Assembly: GCA_963716925.1 (NCBI GenBank)
Contig: CAVQUX010000010.1
Location: forward strand, 1,054,001 to 1,118,000
Direction: 5' to 3'
Origin: DAISKN01 sp963716925
GTDB taxonomy: Bacteria; Acidobacteriota; Vicinamibacteria; Marinacidobacterales; SMYC01
Length of the DNA: 64,000 nt
Made by a program: the position numbers and the translations under genes. Below, piece after piece: positions 9,002 to 17,622 of this stretch. Under the pieces are notes generated by a model. That model was given only the letters and a program-made list of their open reading frames with translations. It was not told the DNA's origin and did no database searches. The stretch's first letter is position 1; every line of letters starts with the position of its first letter.

Positions 9002-11144
9002 CTACTGGGCCGGAAGCACCATCGTGAGCTCGTTGCCGCGCTGGGTGGCGGCGGTCGTCCACTGGCCCTGGAAGTACTCGACCACGTTGTGGACGAAGGA
9101 AAGAGGCCACTTCATTCCGTTGCGCTCGAGGGTCCAGGAAGCGTAGTCCCCCCCGTCTCGAGCGCTCTTCACCGCCGCGATGTTGTCGGCGACGCGGATG
9201 TAGGCTTTTCCGTTCTCGATGCGGGACGAGAGCTGGATGAGTCCCCCGGGGTGGCCGGAGAGCTCCCGTTCGGAGCGCTCCACCAGCGCCGCGAGGACGG
9301 AGCGCAGTAGGAACGCGTCGGCGCGGACTCGATCCGTTGCCGCGGGCTCCGTGGCCTCGAGACGGATTCGAATGCCGCTCGAGGCTCTCGGCGGTCCAGG
9401 CGCGCACCCCGTGGAAGACCGGGGCGAGCTGGATGAGGTCGACGGACGCCGGCTGGCCCGCCATGAAGCCCAGGACCGTATCTCGATAGCGCTTGGCGCG
9501 GGTGAGCTCGGCGCCCATGCCCCGGAGCTCCGCTTGCCAGCTTTCGCGCGCTTCCCTGCCGTCGCGCGCGTCGTGCTCGGTACGGAGCCTTCCGATTGTC
9601 GCGAATAAACGGTCGAGCGGGGGTCCCATTTCGAGAATCGCCTGCTCCGCCAGGCGTCCCACGAGGCCGATGCGCTCCATCTGCTGAAGCCGATCGCGGG
9701 CCACCCGGTTCGCCGCGGTCTCGAGCGCGAGTGCCACGGCGCTGCCCCAGCGCTCGAGGTGCTCTGCGGCCGAGAGCCGCGGCGCCGCCGACTCGGGAGG
9801 CAGGTAGAAGCAAGCGAGCCCCAGAGTCGTGACCGGGGTCCTCACGGGAATGGTGACGATGGAAGTGATCTTGCCCCCGCTCATGTCCAGGATCTGCGCC
9901 AGGGGTCCGGGATCGCCGCTGACGAAGACCAGGGGTCGGGAGCCCTCGGCGATGACCGCCGCCAGAGGGCGGCCGGAGGCGTCGGTGATGGAAAAGAGGG
10001 GCTCGCGCTGGAGCCCATGGAGAATCACCGGGCGGAGCTCGCGCTCGCGCAGGAGGGAGAGCGAGCCGCTGACCGCGCCGAGCGCCTCCCCCATCCGCAT
10101 CAGCACGCCTTTCAGGACTTCATCGGCAGGGGCGCCTCCGAGGAGCGAGAGGGTCGCGTCGAAGGGAGCGTCGAGATCCGAAAGCCGCCTCTCGAACGAG
10201 TCCCTCTGGTCCCGCATCTCCTCGAGAGCCGACGTGAGATCCGCGGCCGCCTGCACGTAGCTGTCGACGAGCGCCTCCGCGGCCAGAGGATTGTTCGCCG
10301 GCGTCGCCGCCGAAGGCGAAGAGGCGCCTTCGAGCGAGCGCGCAACCGGCACCTTGACCGCCACGCGGGTTTGAGACGCGGGATGGGCCGTAGCGGCCTG
10401 GCCCGTCGAGCGAGGGTCGATCGCTCCTGGAAAGCGCGCCCCTCCGGAGGGTGGGGAGCTGGCAGCGGAGGAGGACGGGGTCCAGTCGAACATCGCTCTC
10501 ATCGAGTCCGCGGTCCACTCCTCGATCGATTCCGCGTTCCGGACTCCGGCGCCGAGCTTGAACTTGTGGGTGATGTGCTCCATGGTGAGTCTCAGCGCGG
10601 CGGCGAACGTCTCGAGCACCCCTTCTTCTCGAATCGCGACCGCGGGAAAGCTCGCGGTGCGCCGGGCGTTGAGCGTTCGGTCCATCGCCTCCATGGGCGT
10701 CACTTCCGGTAGATCCCGCTTGTTGTACTGGTAGACGAGCGGGATGGTCGTGGGATCGAGGCCATGGGCGAGCAGATTCTGATTCATCTCCCGGAGACTC
10801 GAGAGCGTCTCCTCCCAGCGGTCGGCGGCGGAGTTGGCGACGAACACCACCGAGTCCGCGCCGTTCAGCAGGAGCTTGCGGCTCGCGGCGTACATCCTCT
10901 GACCCGGAACCGCGATCACCTGGAAGCGGAGCTCGTAACCGCGAAACGCGGGGGTCTTCATCGGTAGCAGGTCCAGCAGGATCGTCCGATCCTGAGTCGA
11001 GTTGACCGAGACCATCTCTCCCCGCCGCTTCGGATCGGCGCGCTGGTGGAGCACCACAAGGTTCGTCGTCTTACCGCCGGCGGCCGGACCGTAATAGATG
11101 ATCTTGGCCCGGACGACGCGCTCTCGATGACTGATCTCGACCAA
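9002..11144 (-). CDS. MglA-type Ras-like GTPase fused to GAF and degenerate histidine-kinase domains (contains a frameshift)
   Basis: The start is a TTG at 11144 preceded by AGAGG. Residues 1-200 are an MglA-like small GTPase: P-loop GPAAGGKTT (19-27), switch region VPGQRMY and base-recognition YNKRD. A Pro/Ala-rich linker (about 210-290) and a short coiled coil lead to a GAF-like domain (about 320-480). A helical segment resembling HisKA follows (ERIGLVGRLAEQAILEMGPP), in which the phospho-accepting His is Leu, and then an HATPase-like end (DAFLLRSVLAALVERS to GNELTMVLPAQ) without the N-box Asn. One extra base near 9374-9379 shifts the frame; the C-terminus continues in the next frame to 9002. 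The corrected length is about 713 residues. Uncorrected, the frame would run on to 8928 as nonsense. Confidence 0.82.
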
Positions 11145-11221
11145 ATCGCCTCTTTAACTGACCTGGTTTTCGCTGAAAGGGTGTGTTTCCAGTATAACGC
11201 AGCCCGCCGGCCCTTCGGCCT

Positions 11222-11878
11222 TCATGGAGTCACGATGAGACGCGAAGGCGGCTCTCCGAGTCCTTCGGGGAGCTCGAGCGGCGGCCCGGCGCCGCGGGAC
11301 TTCGAGAAGAGCCGGTCGAGCTTGGAGAGATACCGTTCCCGTCCGAGCTCTCGAGCGTGCTCTTCGATTCCGGAGGCGAACGCCCGCAGCACGACGATCG
11401 CTTCCTCGTCCGAGACCGGCGGCGCCCCGGCAATCTTCTCCCGGGAGGCGACGAGACGCGTGAGCCACTCCGCCGCCTGTTGGAGGTGAAGCCGCTCCGT
11501 GGGGTGAGTGTAAAGGACGCCCTTGGCGCGGGTCTCGAGGGTGGCGGCGGCGGCGGCCGCGACCTCGCCGAGCTCGCGGTCGTCGAGCCCCGAGAGAGGA
11601 TTCCGGGAGAGCGCGAGCAGGTAGTGAAGGAAGAGATAGAACTGCGCCGGGCGCTCCTCGAGAGAGAGCGCCCGGGCGAAGAAGCGGGCGGACTCCTTCT
11701 CCTGGCTCTCCGAGCTCCACTTCGGATCATGAGTGCCGTGGAGATAGACGCAGTCGGCGGGGCAGCGAATCGAGACGACCCGGTTGGTGCCGCAGCAGCG
11801 CGAGCAGATGAGCGCGCCGCCGCGCGCCGGGCAGATCCTCCTGCCTTTGACCTTCCCGCAGAACCAGCACTGAGCCAC
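11222..11878 (-). CDS. Protein with N-terminal Cys-rich zinc-binding motif, function unknown
   Basis: This 218-residue protein starts at a GTG. The first 45 residues hold at least eight Cys arranged as CWFCGK, CPARGG, CSRCCG and CPADC, a probable zinc-binding knuckle pair. The remainder is mainly helical and contains a possible TPR-like pair (FFARALSLEERPAQFYLFLH). I do not recognise the family. It sits between the TPR/kinase-like gene (51 bases upstream) and the GTPase gene (77 bases downstream) in one direction, so a scaffolding or adaptor role in the same signalling unit is possible but inferred only from position. Confidence 0.7.
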   Translation of the reverse strand: MAQCWFCGKVKGRRICPARGGALICSRCCGTNRVVSIRCPADCVYLHGTHDPKWSSESQEKESARFFARALSLEERPAQFYLFLHYLLALSRNPLSGLDDRELGEVAAAAAATLETRAKGVLYTHPTERLHLQQAAEWLTRLVASREKIAGAPPVSDEEAIVVLRAFASGIEEHARELGRERYLSKLDRLFSKSRGAGPPLELPEGLGEPPSRLIVTP

Positions 11879-11929
11879 GGCGCCGGATCCTATCTCAAAG
11901 GGTTCGCTTGTGCGCTTTGCTCGACGGCC

Positions 11930-14350
11930 TCAGGCAGGGACGGCCTTGGCCGCCGCGAGGAGCTCTCCCGTCGAGCCGAATCGCTGGGCCGGATCCTGCA
12001 TCAGGCAGCGGGCCAGTATTTGATCCAGGGATTCGGGCGCTTCGGGGAGGAACTGCCGCAGCCGTGGGGGGGATCCGTTCGCCGAGGCTCCTTGACCGAC
12101 CCCGGGGTGCTGGCCCGTGAGAGCGTGGAAGATCAGCGCGCCCAGCGCGTAGATGTCGGAGCGGATCCCGAAAGGCGCCCCGCCCAGAAACTCGGGAGAG
12201 GGGTATCCATCGTCCGGGCCGAGCTCCCGGACCCGAAGGGCTCCGAGACCGAACCCGGCGATTTTGAGCTTGCCGGCCTTTCCCACGAGGACGTTCGTCA
12301 GCTTGAGGTCCCGGTGCAGCAGCCGCCGCTCGTGGGCGTAGCCGAACGCATCGGCGAGCGTGGTGAGGAGATCGACGGCCTGCTTGATCGAGATCCGCCT
12401 GTTGCGGGCGAGGAAAGCGCCGAGGTCGAAGCCCTCCACGTACTCGGTGACGGCGGCCTTCGCTCCCTGTATCTCGACGAGCCCGAGCAGGCGAACCAGG
12501 CTCGGATGCTCGAGCGAGCGAGCCGCCTGCGCTTCGGCGAGAAACTGCTGCACGATCAGTCGGTCGCGCAGGAGCTCTCCGCGGAGCAGCTTGACCACCA
12601 CCGGCTGCTGATTTCGCGTGTCGACTCCACGGTAGGTGGTGCCGAGGAGTCCCTTTCCGAGCTCCTCGCCGAGCTGGATGGGCGAGCCGGAGCCCGCTGA
12701 AGCGGGTCTTGGCGCAGCGGCCGCGGGTGCGGGAGCGGGAGCGGGCGGCGGAGAGGCGGAAGCCCTCGGGATCGCTTCGGGCGCAGCCGCCTCGGGCGCC
12801 GGAGCCGCCGCCGGGCGGGGACTGCTGAGGCGCCCGATGCGCTGCTCGACGTCCTTGTAGCCGTAGCGTTCGGTCAGGACCTTGCGGAGCGTGGCAACGG
12901 CTTCGGCGTCGTTGCCGAGCTTCTCGTAGGCGAGGCCCAGACTGTAGAAGTGGTCGATGTTCGACGCCGAGATTTGCTGTTCTCCGATGAGCCTCTTGAG
13001 CTTGTCGACGGCGAGCGCGGGCATGTTCTTCTGGATGAAGAGCTGCGCGAGGGTGAGGGTCGCGGCATCGTAGTTCTCGTGGCCGCCGTCCACCTGCTGG
13101 AGGAGCTGGATGGCGCGATTGGAGTCTCCCATTCCATGCGCGAGCTTGCCCGCTTCGTAGTAGCGCCGCGACTGTTCGTAGAGCGCCGACGCCTTGGATT
13201 GGTTTCCGGACTCCTCGTAGAGTTGGGCCGCCTGCTCGAAGTCCCCTCCGCGCTCGAAGAGAGCCGCGGCCTTGAGCTTTTCGTGAGCCCGAAGGTAGAC
13301 GTTCGCCGCCTGGATGACGGCATCGCTCTGCTCGTAGCACCGCGCGGCGGCTTCCAGGTTTCCAACGGTCTCGAAGAGCTCCGCCGCCCTCAGGTTGTCC
13401 CCCCCCGCGAGAAACTTCTCCGCCGCGAGGGCGCTATCGCCCTGATGGAAGGCGATCTCCCCCTGGAGGAGCGCCGCGCGCCGGACGTCGCCCGCCTTTT
13501 CGAACATCGCGGCCGCCTCCGGAAGCTTCTCCTCCTTGAGGAGCATCTCCGCGGCATCGCGGTACCGGCCTTCCTTGGCCGCGAGCACCGCGGCCTCCCG
13601 CGACAGTCCCGCGCGTTTGTAGAGATCGGCGGCCCGCTCCGGAGCGCCCCCCTTCTCGTAGAGCTGCCCGGCGTAGAGCGCGACCTTCGCCTCCCGCTCC
13701 GACGGCGAGGCGATGAGACCTCCACCGCCGACGGCGGTCGCCGCCAACCACTGCTGCTCGTAGTTCTCCGCCGCCTTGACGTGCTGGCCGAGCTTCTCGT
13801 AGCACTTCCCCGCCTGGGGAAAGTAGGAGACGTCTTCGTAGAGCTGCGCCGCGCGGTCGTATTGTCCGGCGTCGAAGTAGAGCTTGGCGGCGTCGATCTT
13901 CTGCCCGTGCTGCTCGTAATGCTTCGCCGCCTCTCCGTGCTTTCCGTTCTTGACGAGCATCTTGGCCGATCGCTTCCAATCGTCGGCCTTCATGTACATG
14001 TCGGCGGCGCGATCCCACTGCTCCAGCTGCTCGTAGAGCAGACCGGCGGAGACGTACTCCTCGGCCTCGACGTAGAGGTTGATGGCTTCGGGATACCACT
14101 CCGCTTCCTCGTAGAGACGCGCGGCCCCGAGGACGTCGCCGGATTTCTGCAGGCGGCTGATCTCGCGCTCGAACTGCATCAGCCGGAGCTTCTCGCCTCC
14201 CACCTTGTCGACGGCGCGATCCCAGACGCCGGTATCCTTGAGCCTGGCGATGAGCTTCGGGATCAGGAAGTAGGCGAGGGCGAGCAGGATGGCGATCGGC
14301 AGAAAGATATCCACCACCGGCCCGGGCAGATAGCTCTTGAGAAAATCCAT
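11930..14350 (-). CDS. Membrane-anchored TPR protein with C-terminal Ser/Thr kinase-like domain (DFG altered)
   Basis: The 806-residue protein has one transmembrane helix (about 10-35), then roughly 15 TPR-like helical pairs rich in LYEEAEWYPEAI-type units (60-520). After a Pro/Ala linker comes a protein-kinase fold (about 555-806) with a Gly-rich loop (LGKGLLGTTY), the VAIK-type lysine (VVVKLL), HRDLKLTN as catalytic loop, and SPE plus DIYALG further on. The DFG metal-binding motif reads GFG (KIAGFGLG), so the Mg-binding Asp is missing and activity may be weak or absent. The domain order (TM, TPR, kinase) is opposite to the usual PknB-type layout. It leads the signalling gene cluster. Confidence 0.85.
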   Translation of the reverse strand: MDFLKSYLPGPVVDIFLPIAILLALAYFLIPKLIARLKDTGVWDRAVDKVGGEKLRLMQFEREISRLQKSGDVLGAARLYEEAEWYPEAINLYVEAEEYVSAGLLYEQLEQWDRAADMYMKADDWKRSAKMLVKNGKHGEAAKHYEQHGQKIDAAKLYFDAGQYDRAAQLYEDVSYFPQAGKCYEKLGQHVKAAENYEQQWLAATAVGGGGLIASPSEREAKVALYAGQLYEKGGAPERAADLYKRAGLSREAAVLAAKEGRYRDAAEMLLKEEKLPEAAAMFEKAGDVRRAALLQGEIAFHQGDSALAAEKFLAGGDNLRAAELFETVGNLEAAARCYEQSDAVIQAANVYLRAHEKLKAAALFERGGDFEQAAQLYEESGNQSKASALYEQSRRYYEAGKLAHGMGDSNRAIQLLQQVDGGHENYDAATLTLAQLFIQKNMPALAVDKLKRLIGEQQISASNIDHFYSLGLAYEKLGNDAEAVATLRKVLTERYGYKDVEQRIGRLSSPRPAAAPAPEAAAPEAIPRASASPPPAPAPAPAAAAPRPASAGSGSPIQLGEELGKGLLGTTYRGVDTRNQQPVVVKLLRGELLRDRLIVQQFLAEAQAARSLEHPSLVRLLGLVEIQGAKAAVTEYVEGFDLGAFLARNRRISIKQAVDLLTTLADAFGYAHERRLLHRDLKLTNVLVGKAGKLKIAGFGLGALRVRELGPDDGYPSPEFLGGAPFGIRSDIYALGALIFHALTGQHPGVGQGASANGSPPRLRQFLPEAPESLDQILARCLMQDPAQRFGSTGELLAAAKAVPA

Positions 14351-14500
14351 CCTTGCGCTCAGCCGTTCTCAGTCCAAAAAGACGGGCAGGAAAGAGTTTC
14401 GATCATTCTCGCATGCGCTCGGAGACAAAGTCAAAGGAGCGTCGACTCAGCGGTTTACGGGAGAGACGGCGGGCCTTTGCGCAATATAATGAGAGGAGCC

Positions 14501-16075
14501 ATGAACGGGAGCGACCAGGCTCGAGAGCTCGCGGAGCGGTACGGCTACCCCTTCGTCGATCTGAGCGGCTTTCGCGAGGACGTCGAGCTCTGGCGGCAGG
14601 TCCCGATGGATTTCATCCTCCGCTATCGGTTCGTGCCCATCGGGGCGGACAGCGACAGGCTCCGGATCGCCGTCGCCCATCCCGAGAACTTCCGCCAGAT
14701 GGACGAGCTGGAGCTGGTGCTCGGAAGACCGCTCCTGCTCTCGGTCGCGAGCGAGGTCCAGATCGAAGAGATCCTCGCGAGGAACCGCAGCTCGAGCTTC
14801 CTCCTCGACAAGGCCTCGGAGGAGCTCAAGCTCGAGGCTCCGTCCGACGAGGAGGTCGATGAATCCGACCTGGACTCCGAGGGGGAGATCGCGGAGAGCG
14901 GAAGCGCCGTCATCAAGCTGGTCCATTCACTGCTTCTCAACGGCATCGAGCGCCGCGCGAGCGACATCCACGTGGAGACCAAGGAGGACCATGTCGCTCT
15001 CAAATACCGGATCGACGGTGTCCTCTACCCGGCGATGGAGGCCGTGGACCACAAGCACCACCAGACCATCGTGTCGCGGCTGAAAGTGATGGCCGAGCTC
15101 GACGTCGCCGAGCGGCGGGTTCCCCAGGACGGGCGGTTCAAGCTCAGGATTCGAGGTCGGCCGATCGACTTCCGGGTGTCGATCATGCCGAGCATCTACG
15201 GGGAGGACGTCGTCATCCGCATCCTCGACAAGGAGTCGATCAGCGAGCAGTTCCGTGAGCTCAGCCTCGACGTGCTGGGAATTCCCGAGCGCGAGCTGAA
15301 ACGATTCCGCAAGTTCATCCGCGAGCCCTACGGAATGGTGCTGGTAACCGGGCCCACGGGAAGCGGAAAGACCACGACGCTCTACGCGGCCCTCTCGGAA
15401 ATCGCTTCCCCGGAGAAGAAGATCGTCACCATCGAGGATCCGGTAGAGTACCGCATTCCTCACATCACTCAGGTTCCGGTGAACGAGAAGAAAGGCCTCA
15501 CCTTCGCCCGCGGGCTGCGCTCGATCCTGAGGCACGATCCCGACGCCATCATGGTGGGCGAGGTCCGCGACCCCGAGACCGCGGCCATCGCCGTGCAGGC
15601 GGCGCTCACCGGGCACCTGGTGTTCACCACGGTCCACGCCAACAACGCCTTCGACGTCATCGGTCGATTCCTCCACATGGGCGTCGAGGCCTACAATTTC
15701 GTCTCCGCCCTGAACTGCATCATGGCGCAGCGGCTCGTCCGCAGAATCTGCGAGGAATGCCGCGAGCGGGTTTCCCCCGGCGCCGAGGAGCTGGAGCTCT
15801 CCGGACTGCCCTCCGGCGAGAGCCGTCCGTTCTTCGCAGGCAGAGGCTGCTATCAATGCCACGGGACCGGCTTTCGCGGGAGGACCGCCGTCTCCGAGCT
15901 CCTGAGCCTCTCCGATCGACTGCGCCAGCTGATCCTGGACCGCCGGAGCGCATCCGAGTTGAAGCAGGCGGCGCGCGAGGAGGGAATGGTCTCCGTGCGC
16001 GAGCACGCTCTCGAGAACGTCTTCTCCGGAACGACCACGCTCGCGGACATCAACAAGGTAACGTTCGTGGAGTAG
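14501..16075 (+). CDS. PilB/GspE-family type II secretion/type IV pilus assembly ATPase
   Basis: The ATG at 14501 is chosen because AGAGGAG lies 4 bases upstream; an in-frame ATG at 14489 overlaps that site. The 524-residue protein has an N-terminal GspE-N (MshEN) domain (1-110), then the secretion ATPase: Walker A GPTGSGKTTT (about 284), Asp box EDPVEY, Walker B RHDPDAIMVGEVRD (about 343), His box TTVHAN, and the zinc tetracysteine CEEC (about 414) with CYQC (about 449). It should power assembly of a type IV pilus or type II pseudopilus at the inner membrane. No other secretion genes lie beside it, so the partner system is elsewhere. Confidence 0.93.
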   Translation: MNGSDQARELAERYGYPFVDLSGFREDVELWRQVPMDFILRYRFVPIGADSDRLRIAVAHPENFRQMDELELVLGRPLLLSVASEVQIEEILARNRSSSFLLDKASEELKLEAPSDEEVDESDLDSEGEIAESGSAVIKLVHSLLLNGIERRASDIHVETKEDHVALKYRIDGVLYPAMEAVDHKHHQTIVSRLKVMAELDVAERRVPQDGRFKLRIRGRPIDFRVSIMPSIYGEDVVIRILDKESISEQFRELSLDVLGIPERELKRFRKFIREPYGMVLVTGPTGSGKTTTLYAALSEIASPEKKIVTIEDPVEYRIPHITQVPVNEKKGLTFARGLRSILRHDPDAIMVGEVRDPETAAIAVQAALTGHLVFTTVHANNAFDVIGRFLHMGVEAYNFVSALNCIMAQRLVRRICEECRERVSPGAEELELSGLPSGESRPFFAGRGCYQCHGTGFRGRTAVSELLSLSDRLRQLILDRRSASELKQAAREEGMVSVREHALENVFSGTTTLADINKVTFVE

Positions 16076-16077
16076 AT

Positions 16078-16104
16078 CCGCCTTCGCCCTGCGGGCTACG
16101 GCGG
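16078..16104. terminator. Hairpin directly after the ATPase gene
   Basis: CCGCC (16078-16082) pairs with GGCGG (16100-16104), enclosing a second pairing of GCCC with GGGC around a TGC loop. It begins three bases after the stop codon. There is no T-run, so it may be a stabilising or weakly terminating hairpin. Confidence 0.4.
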
Positions 16105-16181
16105 CCTCGTCCGGACGCTCACCGCGACAGCCTGGCACTCGACAGGCGCGTCTGCTGATCGCAAAAGAGGAGTAACGATCA

Positions 16182-16215
16182 GGACAGTTTTTGTCATTTT
16201 GGACATACCAGGACA
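16182..16215. promoter_or_regulatory. Operator-like cluster of GGACA/TGTC sites
   Basis: In an unusually AT-rich patch of the 263-base gap 16076-16338, GGACA occurs at 16182, 16201 and 16211 and TGTC at 16192. TGTC-N6-GACA (16192-16205) is a perfect dyad and GACA-N5-TGTC (16183-16195) a second one. The last two GGACA copies are 10 bases apart, one helical turn. It stands about 125 bases upstream of the next gene. No match to a named regulator is claimed. Confidence 0.35.
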
Positions 16216-16338
16216 ACAGCCCTTCCCGACTCACCGAATCGCCTAAGCTACGCTGTTCCGGTCGCTTGCGGCGAAATTTCGCGTCGATTGCGGCTTTGCA
16301 CGCGATTTGCATGGATGCCCTCAGGGAAGGGGAACGCC

Positions 16339-16926
16339 ATGGAAAGACTCGTACGGCCGGAAACATCCACGGAGTACTTCAGGGAGCTCGTCGAGCGAGC
16401 GATGGCGAGGCAGGGGGTTTCTTCGAGCGAGCTATCTTCCTACTACCTGGTCCAGCTCCTGGACAACTTCGTCGCCTTCGATCAAATGTACGCGGAGATG
16501 GAGGTCGACAAGGAGACGCCGCTCGCCGAGCTTCTGTGTCAGGCGCTCGCGAGCCAGGGTGCCCGGCGCTTCCGCCTGCTCAAGTTCACCGGCGACGTCG
16601 CGCTCTTCATGTCGGGCTTTTTCGCGGAGAACGTCACCCGACGGCTCACCGACATCGACTACTACGTCCGCCTCGGCGGCTACGCCTACGGCGGAGCGGC
16701 CCGGTTCAGCGCCGTCCAAGCGGCGGCGCTCTACGAGGAGCTGGCGCGCAAGTTCGTCCGTTTCGTCGACGTTCTCAACGAGGTCAGCGAGGAGAGCGCC
16801 GTCACCGAGAGCCCGGGAATCCTGCGGCTCTACGAGAGATGGCGTCAGACCGGCAGCCGGAGGAGCGAAGCTCTCCTGAGGCGGGAGGGTATCCTCCTCG
16901 GGGATGCGTCCCGCCGCGTCCATTGA
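16339..16926 (+). CDS. Conserved-looking soluble protein, function unknown
   Basis: The 195-residue frame from MERLVRPETSTEYF is preferred over an upstream ATG at 16288 because AGGGGAA precedes 16339. The protein is helical, with no signal peptide, membrane span or Cys pattern. Aromatic-rich stretches include SSYYLVQLLDNFVAFDQMYA and FTGDVALFMSGFF. I do not recognise the family. Its end overlaps the next gene by 23 bases, so the two are a translationally linked pair. Confidence 0.65.
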   Translation: MERLVRPETSTEYFRELVERAMARQGVSSSELSSYYLVQLLDNFVAFDQMYAEMEVDKETPLAELLCQALASQGARRFRLLKFTGDVALFMSGFFAENVTRRLTDIDYYVRLGGYAYGGAARFSAVQAAALYEELARKFVRFVDVLNEVSEESAVTESPGILRLYERWRQTGSRRSEALLRREGILLGDASRRVH

Positions 16927-17599
16927 GCGGCGGTATCGCGGGAAAATGCTCGACTCCATCCTGCGTCAGATCGATCGGGTCTACGTTCTCGACTTGAACG
17001 TCGACATCCGTGATTTCCTCGTGAGCCGGGAAACCTGCGCGCGTCTCGGAGCCGACCCGAGTCGGGGCTCGGTCCTGGTGACGGAGGCCGGAGGCGAGGA
17101 GATCTCGCTGGGGCTCTATATCGGTGAAGAGGACCTCGAGCGATTGACGGAAGTCGACCTCGCCTCCTCTCCGATGTCCGCCTCTTCGTTCGAGCTCCTG
17201 CTCCTCGCGATCGAAGAGGTCAGTCACTTCGCCTATCTCGCCTTCAGCGCATCCCGGGAGAAACGCGTGACCGAGCTCGAGCTCGAGCTCCAGGCGGAGG
17301 TCGACAAGTTCGTCACCTTCGCCCTGCTGCACGCCTCGCGCCACCAGGGCCGCGTTCCCAAGGATCTACTGGATCGGATGTTCTCCGATTTCACCCTCCG
17401 CCCGGGTCTGGATTCCGAGCGGCGGGAGCGCTATACGGCGGCGAGCTCTCTCGCCTCCCGTTACTGCTCGTACGTCGTCCAGTCGGCGCTCGAGCGCGAT
17501 TGCGGTCTCGCCCCGCTTCTCGCCGAGCTCCGCAGCTTCTACCGCCTGGGCCAGTGCGGCAAGATCGGCCGCATCCACGACGTCGTCTTCAACGGCTGA
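16904..17599 (+). CDS. Protein of unknown function, partner of the preceding gene
   Basis: The 231-residue protein (possible internal start MLDSILRQIDRVYVLDLNVD at 16946) is soluble and mostly helical. Motifs such as LLLAIEEVSHFAYLAF and ELELQAEVDKFVTFALLHA are distinctive but not assigned to a family I know. The pair with the upstream gene and a 23-base gap to pyrK make co-transcription with the pyr genes possible, although no functional link to pyrimidine synthesis is evident. Confidence 0.65.
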   Translation: MRPAASIERRYRGKMLDSILRQIDRVYVLDLNVDIRDFLVSRETCARLGADPSRGSVLVTEAGGEEISLGLYIGEEDLERLTEVDLASSPMSASSFELLLLAIEEVSHFAYLAFSASREKRVTELELELQAEVDKFVTFALLHASRHQGRVPKDLLDRMFSDFTLRPGLDSERRERYTAASSLASRYCSYVVQSALERDCGLAPLLAELRSFYRLGQCGKIGRIHDVVFNG

Positions 17600-17609
17600 T
17601 GGACTGAGG

Positions 17610-17615
17610 TATACT
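17610..17615 (+). promoter_or_regulatory. Possible -10 element immediately before pyrK
   Basis: TATACT ends seven bases before the pyrK ATG at 17623, and no Shine-Dalgarno is visible. If used, the pyrK transcript would be essentially leaderless. The -35 region (TTCAAC, spacer 16) is poor, so confidence is low. Confidence 0.25.
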
Positions 17616-17622
17616 CGGCCCG

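Noticed and set aside
14485..14490. Perfect TATAAT just before the ATPase gene
   Set aside because: No acceptable -35 at 16-18 bases and it would leave almost no leader ahead of the ribosome binding site; probably chance.
12950..14500. Long in-frame extension upstream of the PilB-type ATPase
   Set aside because: It is antisense to the TPR repeats; family start and ribosome binding site place the gene start at 14501.
16133..16147. TGGCACTCGACAGGC as a sigma-54 site
   Set aside because: The -24 half is good but the -12 half reads AGGC instead of TTGC.
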